A program made the translations under genes and the position numbers. Below the pieces are notes generated by a model. It was not told the DNA's origin, did no database searches, and worked only from the letters and a program-made list of their open reading frames with translations. This document shows positions 26,288-34,901 of a DNA stretch of 64,000 bases, piece by piece; position 1 is the first letter of the stretch; each line of letters begins with the position of its first letter. The stretch comes from Burkholderia sp052045245 (GTDB taxonomy: Bacteria > Pseudomonadota > Gammaproteobacteria > Burkholderiales > Burkholderiaceae): assembly GCF_052045245.1 (NCBI RefSeq), contig NZ_JBQEON010000015.1, positions 1 through 64,000 of the forward strand, given 5' to 3'.

Positions 26288-26989
26288 ATGGCAACCATCC
26301 TGGTGGTAGATGATGAAATGGGCATCCGGGAATTGCTCTCGGAGATCCTCAGCGATGAAGGACATGTCGTCGAGGCGGCGGAGAACGCGCAGGCCGCGCG
26401 GGAATACCGTCTGAATCAGGCGCCCGATCTCGTGCTGCTCGATATCTGGATGCCCGATACCGACGGCGTCACGCTGCTCAAGGAATGGGCGGCGCAGGGC
26501 CTGTTGACGATGCCCGTGATCATGATGTCCGGGCACGCGACGATCGACACGGCCGTGGAGGCGACGAAGATCGGCGCACTCGATTTCCTCGAGAAGCCGA
26601 TCGCGCTGCAGAAGCTGCTGAAGTCCGTCGAGCACGGTCTCGCGCGCGGCGCGGCACCGGTGTCCGTCAACGCGGCGGCGAAGGCGGGCGCCGGCCCGGC
26701 GTCGGGTCCGGCGGCGGTCGCGTCCGCGGCGGCATTGCCGACGCTCGGCGACGACATGGCGACGGCGCTCGGCCTCGCGGGCCAGACGGCCGCGATTCCG
26801 TTCGACATCCCGTTGCGCGAAGCGCGCGATGCGTTCGAGCGTGCGTATTTCGAATATCACCTCGCGCGCGAGAACGGCAGCATGACGCGCGTCGCGGAGA
26901 AGACGGGCCTCGAGCGCACGCACCTGTATCGCAAGCTCAAGCAATTGGGCGTCGAGCTCGGCAAGAAACCGGCGGAAGGCGCCGCATAA
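26288..26989 (+). CDS. ntrX: NtrX-like response regulator without AAA+ domain
   Basis: 233 aa, about half the length of classical NtrX. The receiver domain carries the acidic pair D8-D9, phospho-acceptor D52 (LLDIWMPD) and KP switch residues (FLEKPI). An Ala/Gly-rich linker of about 60 residues leads to a Fis-type helix-turn-helix (GSMTRVAEKTGLERTHLYRKL). The sigma54-activating AAA+ module is absent, so it should act as an ordinary DNA-binding regulator, not as a sigma54 activator. Its ATG abuts the ntrY stop. Confidence 0.85.
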   Translation: MATILVVDDEMGIRELLSEILSDEGHVVEAAENAQAAREYRLNQAPDLVLLDIWMPDTDGVTLLKEWAAQGLLTMPVIMMSGHATIDTAVEATKIGALDFLEKPIALQKLLKSVEHGLARGAAPVSVNAAAKAGAGPASGPAAVASAAALPTLGDDMATALGLAGQTAAIPFDIPLREARDAFERAYFEYHLARENGSMTRVAEKTGLERTHLYRKLKQLGVELGKKPAEGAA

Positions 26990-27008
26990 AAATATTTCGC
27001 CAAAACAC

Positions 27009-27037
27009 TTGCGCAAGTGCTGATGGATGGATATACT
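27009..27037 (+). promoter_or_regulatory. sigma70-type promoter of tRNA-Phe
   Basis: TTGCGC (27009-27014), 17 nt, TATACT (27032-27037), 14 nt before the tRNA. The -35 lies inside the 14-nt perfect palindrome CACTTGCGCAAGTG (27006-27019). Confidence 0.65.
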
Positions 27038-27051
27038 TTCTCTTCTTCGTT

Positions 27052-27127
27052 GGCCCGGTAGCTCAGTTGGTAGAGCAGCGGATTGAAAATCCGCGTGTCG
27101 ATGGTTCGATTCCGTCCCAGGCCACCA
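27052..27127 (+). tRNA. tRNA-Phe (GAA)
   Basis: A 76-nt cloverleaf with encoded CCA. Anticodon loop TTGAAAA with anticodon GAA in stem GCGGA/TCCGC, D stem GCTC/GAGC, T arm GATGG-TTCGATT-CCGTC. Acceptor GGCCCGG against CCAGGCC leaves one C-A mismatch at pair 5-68. All other pairs hold. Confidence 0.96.
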
Positions 27128-27137
27128 GCAGTTCCAA

Positions 27138-27168
27138 CCCCAAGAATCGGAAGGTTCTTGGGGTTTTT
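27138..27168 (+). terminator. intrinsic terminator of tRNA-Phe
   Basis: Stem CCCCAAGAA (27138-27146) with TTCTTGGGG (27155-27163), 8-nt loop, then TTTTT. It starts 11 nt past the CCA end. Confidence 0.9.
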
Positions 27169-27475
27169 CGTTTGTGGTGGGTTTGCGCCGCATCCTCGGC
27201 GTGCCCGGCAGCATTCGGCGGGGCATGATAAAATCCGTGCCCGCTCAATGACTTAGCGCATCGCTTCATGCGCGCGGCAGGGCTGCCCGCAGCGCCGCCG
27301 TGACGCGCGGCAACGATGCCGCGCGATGGGCGGTATAAGCGCGCCGCCGCGTTCGCGGCCGACCGCGCTGCCTATACTGGTCGAGCCGGCGCAGGCCGGA
27401 CGCGTCGGGCCGCCCGGCGGCAGCCGGCCCCGGCGCGCAGCGCGACGCGAGCCTACACATTCACGGAGTATCACG
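27169..27475. other. leader interval upstream of queC
   Basis: It should hold the queC promoter. A TAAAAT at 27229-27234 is a possible -10 box, without a good -35. I looked for a preQ1-type riboswitch pseudoknot and see none. No gene is supported: an in-frame extension of queC runs through here, but its composition is unlike a protein. Confidence 0.35.
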
Positions 27476-28210
27476 GTGATTCGGACAGACGCTAAAGACG
27501 GCGCGCTCGTGTTGTTTTCCGGCGGGCAGGACTCGGCCACGTGCGTGGCCTGGGCCCTGGAACGCTACCAGACGGTCGAGACGCTCGGCTTCGATTACGG
27601 CCAGCGCCACCGCGTCGAACTCGAATGTCGCGAAGGCCTGCGCGACGCACTGAAACGTCAGTTTCCCGCGTGGGCCGATCGCCTCGGCGACGATCACATG
27701 ATCGACCTGTCGGTACTCGGCGCGATCAGCGATACCGCAATGACGCGCACGATCGAGATCGAGACCGCGGCGAACGGCTTGCCGAACACGTTCGTGCCGG
27801 GCCGCAACCTGCTGTTCATGACGATTGCGGCCGCGATTGCCTATCGCCGCGGGCTGCGGGTGCTGGTCGGCGGGATGTGCGAGACGGATTTCTCGGGCTA
27901 CCCCGACTGCCGCGACGACACGATGAAGGCGCTGCAGGTCGCGCTGAACCTCGGGATGGACACGCGCGTCGTGCTCGAGACGCCGCTGATGTGGCTCGAC
28001 AAGGCGCAGACCTGGCAACTCGCCGAGCAACTCGGCGGCGAGGCGCTCGTCGAGCTGATCCGCGTCGAGACGCACACGTGCTACGTGGGCGAGCGCGCGG
28101 AACTGCACGACTGGGGCTTCGGCTGCGGCGAATGCCCGGCCTGCAAGCTGCGCAAGCGCGGCTACGAGGCCTACCTGAAGGGCGAGCGGGTGACCGAAGC
28201 GCCGCTGTGA
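27476..28210 (+). CDS. queC: 7-cyano-7-deazaguanine synthase
   Basis: 244 aa ATP-dependent enzyme that makes preQ0 from 7-carboxy-7-deazaguanine in queuosine synthesis. PP-loop SGGQDS near the N-terminus. Zinc-binding cysteines in the C-terminal CGECPACKLRKRG plus an upstream Cys. The GTG at 27476 has GGAG upstream and gives a normal-length protein. First gene of queC-queE-queD. Confidence 0.95.
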   Translation: MIRTDAKDGALVLFSGGQDSATCVAWALERYQTVETLGFDYGQRHRVELECREGLRDALKRQFPAWADRLGDDHMIDLSVLGAISDTAMTRTIEIETAANGLPNTFVPGRNLLFMTIAAAIAYRRGLRVLVGGMCETDFSGYPDCRDDTMKALQVALNLGMDTRVVLETPLMWLDKAQTWQLAEQLGGEALVELIRVETHTCYVGERAELHDWGFGCGECPACKLRKRGYEAYLKGERVTEAPL

Positions 28211-28285
28211 CGCGGGCGCGCAGGCAGCGCTTGATGGACAACGGATTCTGATCGACAACGAGCGGCGCGAGCCGGACGAAGCACG

Positions 28286-28918
28286 ATGACTTACGCGGTC
28301 AAGGAAATTTTCTACACGTTGCAGGGCGAGGGCGCGAACGCGGGCCGCCCGGCCGTGTTCTGCCGGTTCGCCGGCTGCAACCTGTGGTCGGGCCGCGAAG
28401 AGGATCGTGCGGAGGCCGTGTGCCGCTTCTGCGATACGGACTTCGTCGGCACCGACGGCGAGAACGGTGGCAAGTTCAAGGATGCCGAAGCCCTCGTCGC
28501 GACGATCGCGGGCCTGTGGCCGGATGGCGAGGCGCATCGCTTCGTCGTCTGCACGGGCGGCGAGCCGATGCTGCAGCTCGACCAGCCGCTGGTCGACGCG
28601 CTGCACGCGGCTGGCTTCGAGATCGCGATCGAGACCAACGGCTCGCTGCCGGTGCTCGAGACGATCGACTGGATCTGCGTCAGCCCGAAGGCTGACGCGC
28701 CGCTCGTCGTCACGAAGGGCAACGAACTGAAGGTCGTGATCCCGCAGGACAACCAGCGGCTCGCCGATTACGCGAAGCTCGATTTCGCGTATTTTCTCGT
28801 GCAGCCGATGGACGGCCCGTCGCGCGACATCAATACGAAGCTCGCGATCGACTGGTGCAAGCGGCATCCGCAGTGGCGCCTGTCGATGCAGACCCACAAA
28901 TATCTGAACATTCCCTGA
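28286..28918 (+). CDS. queE: 7-carboxy-7-deazaguanine synthase
   Basis: 210 aa radical-SAM enzyme that converts carboxytetrahydropterin to 7-carboxy-7-deazaguanine. The cluster cysteines are the three in CNLWSG...CRFCDTDF, with the longer CX14CX2C spacing known for a QueE subgroup. The N-terminal substrate block is FYTLQGEGANAGRPAVF, and CTGGEP follows. The ATG at 28286 gives the canonical MTYAVKEIFYTLQGEG. Confidence 0.95.
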   Translation: MTYAVKEIFYTLQGEGANAGRPAVFCRFAGCNLWSGREEDRAEAVCRFCDTDFVGTDGENGGKFKDAEALVATIAGLWPDGEAHRFVVCTGGEPMLQLDQPLVDALHAAGFEIAIETNGSLPVLETIDWICVSPKADAPLVVTKGNELKVVIPQDNQRLADYAKLDFAYFLVQPMDGPSRDINTKLAIDWCKRHPQWRLSMQTHKYLNIP

Positions 28919-28936
28919 GCCACGGCCTTTGACATC

Positions 28937-29389
28937 GTGCTGATTACCCGAAAACTCGAATTCGACGCGGGCCACCGCATTCCCGATCACCGCAGCCAGT
29001 GCAGGAACCTGCACGGCCATCGCTACGTGCTCGAAGTCACGCTGCGCGGCGATCTCGTCGATACCGAGGGGGCGCCCGACCGCGGCATGGTGATGGATTT
29101 CGCCGACGTGAAGGCGCTCGCGGTCGAGCACCTCGTCAACAAGTGGGATCACGCGTTCCTCGTCTATGCACGCGACGAAGTCGTGCGCTCGTTCCTCGAA
29201 CAGATGGCCGACCACAAGACCGTCGTGCTCGACCGGATCCCGACCGTCGAGAACCTCGCGGCGATCGCGTTCGACATCCTCGCGAACGTGTACGACGCGC
29301 ACTACGGCGTGAACCTGCGCCTGGAGCGCGTACGTCTGTACGAAACGCCGAACTGCTGGGCCGACGTCGAGCGCCAGCCCGGCCGCTGA
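28937..29389 (+). CDS. queD: 6-carboxytetrahydropterin synthase
   Basis: 150 aa zinc enzyme that acts before QueE, converting dihydroneopterin triphosphate to carboxytetrahydropterin. Zinc ligands are the His of DAGHRI and the two His of NLHGHRY. The catalytic Cys is in SQCRN and the substrate-binding Glu lies near the C-terminus (RLYETPNCWADV). GTG start 18 nt after queE. The preQ0 reductase gene queF is not in this window. Confidence 0.93.
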   Translation: MLITRKLEFDAGHRIPDHRSQCRNLHGHRYVLEVTLRGDLVDTEGAPDRGMVMDFADVKALAVEHLVNKWDHAFLVYARDEVVRSFLEQMADHKTVVLDRIPTVENLAAIAFDILANVYDAHYGVNLRLERVRLYETPNCWADVERQPGR

Positions 29390-29709
29390 TCCTGCTTTCC
29401 CGGCAGCCCCGCCCGCTGGCGCGGGCTGCCGGCTGCCGCGCCGGCCGGCCCCGTCTGCCGCCACTCCCCGCCTGATCCCACATTCCGCGTACCGCCGCGC
29501 TATGATCGTTGCGTGGCACCGGAAAATGCGCTCGTGCGCGGTCGCGCGGCCCGCGCTGTCGGACCGGCCGTCCAGCGTCGTCCAGCGCCGTCCCACGTTC
29601 CAGGGTGCGGTCCGGTGCAGTCGCCGTGCTGCGCTGCACGACATGTTGCACCCGCTTCCGCCTGTTGCTTGTCCCGTTCGATTGCCGTTCCGTCCCGGAG
29701 GCCGTATCG
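29390..29709. other. intergenic interval queD / HpcH aldolase
   Basis: A GC-rich hairpin (GGCAGCCC with GGGCTGCC, about 29402-29430) lies just after queD and lacks a T-run. It may be a weak or Rho-assisted terminator. The rest must hold the aldolase promoter. I see no gene. The aldolase frame is open upstream but unlike protein. Confidence 0.4.
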
Positions 29710-30495
29710 ATGAGCACGCTCACCAATTCCCTCAAGCAACGTCTGCATGACGGCGACGAGCCGCTGTACGGCCTGTGGCTGTCGCTCGGCTGCGATTCGG
29801 CCGCGGAAGCGCTCGCGCATGCCGGCTACGACTGGCTCTGCATCGACATGGAGCATGCGCCGAACGACAGTCGCGACGTCGCGTCGCAACTGCGTGCGGT
29901 GGCCGCCGCGCACCTGCCGAGCGAGCCTGTCGTGCGCGTGCCGGGGCGCGAGCCGTGGCTCGTGAAGCGCGCGCTGGACGCCGGCGCGCGCACGCTGATG
30001 TTCCCGTGCATCGAGACGCCCGACGAGGCGGCGCACGCGGTGCGGCTCACGCGCTTCCCGTCGCCGGATTCTCCCGACGGGCTGCGCGGCGTCGCCGGCA
30101 TGGTGCGCGCGGCGGCGTTCGGCATGCGTCGCGATTACCTGCAGACGGCGAATGCGCAGGTCGCGGTGATCGTGCAGATCGAGTCGGCGCGCGGCATCGA
30201 TGAAGTCGAGCGGATCGCCGCGACGCCGGGCGTCGATTGCCTGTTCGTCGGCCCGGCCGATCTGGCGGCGAGCCTCGGGCATCTCGGCGACAGCCGCCAC
30301 CCGGACGTCGAAACCGCAATGGCGCGCGTGCTCGCGGCCGGCAAGCAGGCCGGCGTCGCGGTCGGCATCTTCGCGAGCGATACCGCCACCGCACGGCAGT
30401 ATCGCGAGGCGGGCTACCGGATGATCACGCTGTCGGCCGACGTGAGCTGGCTGCTGCGCGCGGCGCGGCAGGCGTTGCAGGAGGTGCGCTCATGA
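29710..30495 (+). CDS. HpcH/HpaI-family aldolase
   Basis: 261 aa metal-dependent class II aldolase of the HpcH/HpaI/2-dehydro-3-deoxyglucarate aldolase family, forming or cleaving a C-C bond next to pyruvate. Visible blocks: GLWLSLG, IDMEHAPND (metal-ligand Glu region), RVPGREPWLVKRALDAGA, MFPCIET, VIVQIESARG and FVGPADLAASLG. GGAGG lies before the ATG at 29710. The true aldehyde partner is unknown. Its last four bases overlap the next gene as ATGA. Confidence 0.87.
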   Translation: MSTLTNSLKQRLHDGDEPLYGLWLSLGCDSAAEALAHAGYDWLCIDMEHAPNDSRDVASQLRAVAAAHLPSEPVVRVPGREPWLVKRALDAGARTLMFPCIETPDEAAHAVRLTRFPSPDSPDGLRGVAGMVRAAAFGMRRDYLQTANAQVAVIVQIESARGIDEVERIAATPGVDCLFVGPADLAASLGHLGDSRHPDVETAMARVLAAGKQAGVAVGIFASDTATARQYREAGYRMITLSADVSWLLRAARQALQEVRS

Positions 30496-31262
30496 ACGGC
30501 GGCGACGGCGAGGGGGCACGGCACGCGCGGCGTATCGCCGGCGCGGTCGGACGGATCGGCGCGAGGGTTGGACTGTGGGCCGTGTGCGTCGCGGCGGCCG
30601 CGCAGAATGCGCCGCACGCGAAGCCCGATCCGGCGCACGAGACCCAATCGGCAGTGGCCGACTACAACGCCGGCGATTATCGCGCGGCGCTGGTGCAGTT
30701 TCACGACGCGGCCGAACGCGGCGACCGGCTCGCGCAGTTCAATTACGCGATGATGCTGCTGACGGGCGTCGGCGTGACCGCGAACGTCGGCGAAGGGCTG
30801 CGCTGGCTGAAGCGGGCCGCCGACGCGAACATGTCGCATGCACAGTACGTGTACGGGCGGATGTTCGACGACGGCGAGTTCGTCGCGCGCAATCCGGTCG
30901 AAGCGCACCGCTGGTTCCTGCGGGCGGCGAAGCAGGGGCACGTGCAGGCCGAGCTGTCGCTCGCGAACCAGTTCCTCGACGGACGCGGCACGCCGCGCGA
31001 CAACCGGCAGGCGTTCGCGTGGTACAAGCAGGCGGCCGACGCGGGCGAGCCGACCGCGCAGTACGTGACCGCGTCGTTCTACGAGCGCGGCGGCGACGGC
31101 GTCACGCAGAACCTGAATATCGCACGCGCGTATTACGCCGCCGCGGCCGCGCAGGGCGACGAGACGGCCGAACTGAAATTCAGGGAACTGAGCGCGCGGC
31201 TGAAGGAGCCGGCATCGGGCGCCGGCGCGGATCACGGGAGCCCGCACGCGACGCCGCCGTGA
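30492..31262 (+). CDS. Sel1-repeat (TPR-like) protein
   Basis: 256 aa. An N-terminal hydrophobic stretch (GRIGARVGLWAVCVAAAAQ) looks like a signal peptide with an unusually long basic lead. About five Sel1 repeats follow, each with the A..G...AQ...Y pattern (for example DRLAQFNYAMMLLTGVGV and HAQYVYGRMFDDGEF). Such solenoids are protein-binding scaffolds, and no catalytic site is seen. The start overlaps the aldolase stop, so the pair is co-translated although no shared function is obvious. Confidence 0.8.
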   Translation: MNGGDGEGARHARRIAGAVGRIGARVGLWAVCVAAAAQNAPHAKPDPAHETQSAVADYNAGDYRAALVQFHDAAERGDRLAQFNYAMMLLTGVGVTANVGEGLRWLKRAADANMSHAQYVYGRMFDDGEFVARNPVEAHRWFLRAAKQGHVQAELSLANQFLDGRGTPRDNRQAFAWYKQAADAGEPTAQYVTASFYERGGDGVTQNLNIARAYYAAAAAQGDETAELKFRELSARLKEPASGAGADHGSPHATPP

Positions 31263-31281
31263 GCGCGGCCGATCACCACAA

Positions 31282-31312
31282 CGAACAACGGCGCCCGAGG
31301 CGCCGTTGTTCG
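31282..31312. terminator. hairpin between convergent genes
   Basis: A perfect 14-bp stem (31282-31295 with 31299-31312) with a 3-nt loop. It has no T-run, so it may act with Rho or as an mRNA 3' stabiliser for the Sel1 gene and rodA. Confidence 0.55.
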
Positions 31313-31361
31313 TTGCTGCGACTGCGTACGACCGCTTGCGACTGCGTGCCGCGCTGCGTCG

Positions 31362-32510
31362 TCAGCTCTTCATCAGCCGCCGCTGCCGCCCGACGCTCAT
31401 GATCATCCCGATTGCGACGCCGAGCGTCGCCAGCGCGGTGCCGCCATAGCTCATGAACGGCAGCGGCACGCCGACCACGGGCAGCACGCCGCTCACCATC
31501 CCGATGTTGACGAACGCATAGACGAAGAACGCGAGCGTGAGCGAGCCCGCGAGCAGCCGGCCGAACAGCGTCGCGCCCTGCGCGGCGATGTAGAGCCCGC
31601 GTGCGATCAGCGCCATGTACAGCGTCAGCAGCACGAGGCCGCCGGCGAGCCCCCATTCTTCCGAGAACACCGCGAAGATGAAGTCGGTGTGCTTTTCCGG
31701 AATGAATTCGAGGTGAGCCTGCGTGCCCTTCAGGTAGCCCTTGCCGAGCACGCCGCCCGAGCCGATCGCGATCACGGCCTGGATCGTGTGGAAGCCCTTG
31801 CCGAGCGGGTCGGAGGTCGGGTCGAGCAGCGTGCACACGCGGTGCTTCTGGTAGTCGTGCATCAGTGGCCACTGCACTTCGGGCTGGCAGATGCGCTGTT
31901 CGAACACGGCGATCGAGCCGACCGCGATCACGCCCGCGACGAGCACCGGCACGATCAGCTTGAACGACAGGCCGGCGAGGTAGATCACGAAGAAGCCGGC
32001 CGCGAACACGAGCAGGCCGGTGCCGAGGTCGGGCTGCTTCGCGATCAGGCCGACCGGCACCAGCAGGATTCCGAACGCGGCGAGGAAGTCGTACCAGCGC
32101 AGCCCGCCTTCGCGGCGTTGGTAATACCACGCGAGCATCAGCGGGGTCGCGATCTTGAGGATTTCGGACGGCTGGATCACGACGCCGACGTTCAGCCAGC
32201 GCTTCGCGCCCTTCTTGGTCATCCCGAACAGCGCGACCGCGACCAGCAGCGCGACCCCGAACGTATAGAGCGGGACCGCGAAGCGCATCAGCGTCGTCGG
32301 TGGAATGTTGGCGATCACCCACATCAGCACGAACGTCAGCAGGATGTTGCGCAACTGGTCCTCGACGCGGCCCGGCATGTCGATCGCCGCGCTGTACAGC
32401 GTGACGATGCCGACGCACAGCAGCAGGAACACGATGAGGGCGAGCGGGCGGTCGAAGCCCGCGAACATCTGCTTGATCTTGTCGAGCCAGGCGCGCTTGT
32501 CGAATTGCAT
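31362..32510 (-). CDS. rodA: rod-shape peptidoglycan polymerase RodA
   Basis: 382 aa SEDS glycosyltransferase with about ten membrane helices. It polymerises glycan strands for side-wall growth with PBP2. Family blocks: RWLNVGVVIQPSEILKIA, AKQPDLGTGLL (catalytic Asp region), and the C-terminal PLPFMSYGGTALATLG. GGAG lies before the ATG at 32510. It follows mrdA by 11 nt, its biochemical partner, and ends the mreB-mreC-mreD-mrdA-rodA cluster. Confidence 0.95.
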   Translation of the reverse strand: MQFDKRAWLDKIKQMFAGFDRPLALIVFLLLCVGIVTLYSAAIDMPGRVEDQLRNILLTFVLMWVIANIPPTTLMRFAVPLYTFGVALLVAVALFGMTKKGAKRWLNVGVVIQPSEILKIATPLMLAWYYQRREGGLRWYDFLAAFGILLVPVGLIAKQPDLGTGLLVFAAGFFVIYLAGLSFKLIVPVLVAGVIAVGSIAVFEQRICQPEVQWPLMHDYQKHRVCTLLDPTSDPLGKGFHTIQAVIAIGSGGVLGKGYLKGTQAHLEFIPEKHTDFIFAVFSEEWGLAGGLVLLTLYMALIARGLYIAAQGATLFGRLLAGSLTLAFFVYAFVNIGMVSGVLPVVGVPLPFMSYGGTALATLGVAIGMIMSVGRQRRLMKS

Positions 32511-32521
32511 GCCTTTCTCCG

Positions 32522-34792
32522 TTAATGAGCGGTGCCGGTGGTCGCCGCTTTCGCGGGGGCCGAGGCACGGAAGTTGTCGTCGCGCGGCGCGGTGGCGAGC
32601 GGCTGCGCATCGCCGGCCGGCCGGTGCGGCCGGTGCGGGCGCCGGATCGGCGGCAGGCTCGCGGCCATCGGCGCCGCGGCGCTCGTGTCGGGCGGCGCGA
32701 GCGACGAGGCCGCGCTCGCCGCATCGGCCGCCGACGCAGCGTCCGCCGCGCTGGCCGCGGTCGGCACGACCGGCTGCGGCAGCGCGGTGAAGCCGGCCGC
32801 GACGGTGGCGGGCTTGGACGTGTCGCCGACCACGGGCGAGCTCACCGGCTCGGTCGCCGACGCGGCGGCGGCCACGGCCGCGGCCTCGTTCTTCGGGTTC
32901 TGGCGCTCGACCAGGTAGTAGTCGAGCACGCGGCGGGCGATCGGGCCCGCGGCCTGCGCGCCCCAGCCGCCGTTCTCGACGACCAGCGCGACGGCGATCT
33001 GCGGATGGTCGACCGGCGCATACGCGATGAACAGCGCGTGGTCGCGCAGGTGCTCGGCGAGCAGGTGGCCCTTGTAGTTCGAGCCCTGCAGCGAGAACAC
33101 CTGCGCGGTACCGGTCTTGCCGGCCGCGAGGTACGGCGCGCCGCGGAACACCTTGTACGCGGTGCCGGACGGGTTCTCGATCACGTTCTCCATCCCGCGC
33201 TTCACGACGTCGATGTCGGCCTGCTTGAGCGGGATCACCTCGCTTTCCTTCGGCACCGTCAGATGACGTACGCGCGAGATCGGATCCTCGACTTCCTTCA
33301 CGAGGTGAGGCTTCATCACGATGCCGTTGTTCGCGAGCGTTGCCGTGGCATGCGCGAGCTGCAGGATCGTGAACGAGTTGTAGCCCTGGCCGATCCCGAG
33401 GCTGATCGTCTCGCCGTCGAACCACTTCTGTTGCGCGGCCTTCTTGAACGCCTTCTTCTTCCAGTCGGTCGACGGCAGGATCCCGCGCGCCTCGCCCTGG
33501 ATGTCGATGCCGGTGATCTGGCCGAAACCGAACGGCTTCATGAAGTTCGCGATCGCGTTCACGCCGAGGTCGCGCGCGAGCATGTAGAAGTAGGTGTCGT
33601 TCGACACCATGATCGCCTTGTTCATGTCGACCCAGCCCTGGCCCGAGCGCACGTCGTTGCGGAACGTGTGGCCGCCGAACGTGAAGTAGCCGGGATCCTG
33701 GAAGCCCCAGCCCGGCGTGCGCTTGCCGAGCGTCAGGCCGGCCAGCGCCATGAACGGCTTGTAGGTCGAGCCGGGCGGGTAGGTGCCGTGCAGCGGGCGG
33801 TTCAGCAGCGGCTTGTCGGGCGAGTTGTTCAGCTCGTCCCACGTCTGCTGGTCGATGCCGTCGACGAACGAGTTCGGGTCGAAGCTCGGCGACGACACGA
33901 ACGCGAGCACGTCGCCCGTCTTCGGCTCGATCGCGACGAGCGCGCCGCGCTTGCCGGCGAACGCCTGCTCGGCGACCTGCTGCAGCCCGATGTCGAGCGA
34001 CAGCACGAGGTTGTTGCCGGGTGTCGCCTGCGTGCGCGACAGCGTGCGCACCGGGCGGCCGCCGGCCGTCACCTCGACTTCCTCGAAGCCCGTGAGCCCG
34101 TGCAGCTCGGTCTCGTAGCTCTGCTCGACGCCGATCTTGCCGATGTAGTCGGTGCCCTTGTAGTTGTTGGCGTCGCGGCGCGGATCGTAGTGTTCCTGAT
34201 CGCTGTCGTTGTCGTCGCTCATCGCGTCGATGCGATCCTGGTCGCGCTTCGAGATCCGGCCGATGTAGCCGATCACGTGCGCGGCCGTCATGCCGAGCGG
34301 GTACTGGCGGAACAACCGCGCACGCACGTCGACGCCGGGGAAGCGGAAGCGCTGCGCGGTAAAGCGCGCGACTTCCGCATCGGTGAGGCGCGTGCGGATC
34401 GGCAGGCTCTCGAAGTTCTTCGAGTCTTCCTGCAGTTTCTTGAAGCGGCGGCGGTCGCGCGCGTCGATCGGGATGATCTCGGACAGCTTGTCGATCGTGT
34501 TGTCGAGCGTGTCGTCGAGCTTCGATGGCGTGATCTCGAGCGTATACGCCGAATAGTTCTTCGCGAGGACCACGCCGTTGCGATCGGTGATGATCCCGCG
34601 GTTCGGCACGATCGGCGCGACCGAGATGCGGTTCTCCTCCGCCTGCAGCGCGTATTTGCCGTGCTGGAACAGCTGCAGGTAGAAGAAGCGGCTCGCGAGC
34701 AGCCCGAAGCACACGAACACGAACACGCCCGCCGCCGCGACGCGCAGGCGGAACCTCGAGAGCTGCTGTTGGGTGTCGTTGAATTCGGTCAT
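32522..34792 (-). CDS. mrdA: penicillin-binding protein 2
   Basis: 756 aa class B transpeptidase that crosslinks side-wall peptidoglycan. One membrane anchor (about 20-42), a pedestal domain, then the transpeptidase with S342 (PGSTYKPF), SND (VSNDTYFY) and K559 (KTGTAQ). The last 120 or so residues are Ala/Pro-rich low complexity, and with them the protein is about 120 residues longer than the E. coli enzyme. The ATG at 34792 is preferred over one 36 bases upstream because it starts directly before the cytoplasmic tail and anchor. Confidence 0.95.
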   Translation of the reverse strand: MTEFNDTQQQLSRFRLRVAAAGVFVFVCFGLLASRFFYLQLFQHGKYALQAEENRISVAPIVPNRGIITDRNGVVLAKNYSAYTLEITPSKLDDTLDNTIDKLSEIIPIDARDRRRFKKLQEDSKNFESLPIRTRLTDAEVARFTAQRFRFPGVDVRARLFRQYPLGMTAAHVIGYIGRISKRDQDRIDAMSDDNDSDQEHYDPRRDANNYKGTDYIGKIGVEQSYETELHGLTGFEEVEVTAGGRPVRTLSRTQATPGNNLVLSLDIGLQQVAEQAFAGKRGALVAIEPKTGDVLAFVSSPSFDPNSFVDGIDQQTWDELNNSPDKPLLNRPLHGTYPPGSTYKPFMALAGLTLGKRTPGWGFQDPGYFTFGGHTFRNDVRSGQGWVDMNKAIMVSNDTYFYMLARDLGVNAIANFMKPFGFGQITGIDIQGEARGILPSTDWKKKAFKKAAQQKWFDGETISLGIGQGYNSFTILQLAHATATLANNGIVMKPHLVKEVEDPISRVRHLTVPKESEVIPLKQADIDVVKRGMENVIENPSGTAYKVFRGAPYLAAGKTGTAQVFSLQGSNYKGHLLAEHLRDHALFIAYAPVDHPQIAVALVVENGGWGAQAAGPIARRVLDYYLVERQNPKNEAAAVAAAASATEPVSSPVVGDTSKPATVAAGFTALPQPVVPTAASAADAASAADAASAASSLAPPDTSAAAPMAASLPPIRRPHRPHRPAGDAQPLATAPRDDNFRASAPAKAATTGTAH

Positions 34793-34901
34793 GCGGTTAC
34801 GTTCGAGGCCCGGGCGCGTGAAGCGCATGCGGGCGAGGGGCCACCCCGGAGCGCGGCGCGTGGCGAGCGTGGGGGCGGCGGGTATGCAAGGTCGGTCCGG
34901 C

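Noticed and set aside
27052..27127. tRNA-Phe or tRNA-Lys as an island attachment site
   Set aside because: No integrase gene, no direct repeat of a tRNA 3' end and no foreign-looking block follows either tRNA.
23876..27226. Open frame of over 1100 codons opposite ntrY-ntrX and tRNA-Phe
   Set aside because: It runs through a tRNA gene and two clear genes and has shadow composition. The same applies to the 900-codon frames opposite phnA-phnY and rsmB-htpX.
27169..27475. Possible preQ1 riboswitch before queC
   Set aside because: No short hairpin with an A-rich tail pairing into its loop, and none of the conserved preQ1 aptamer sequence, could be found.
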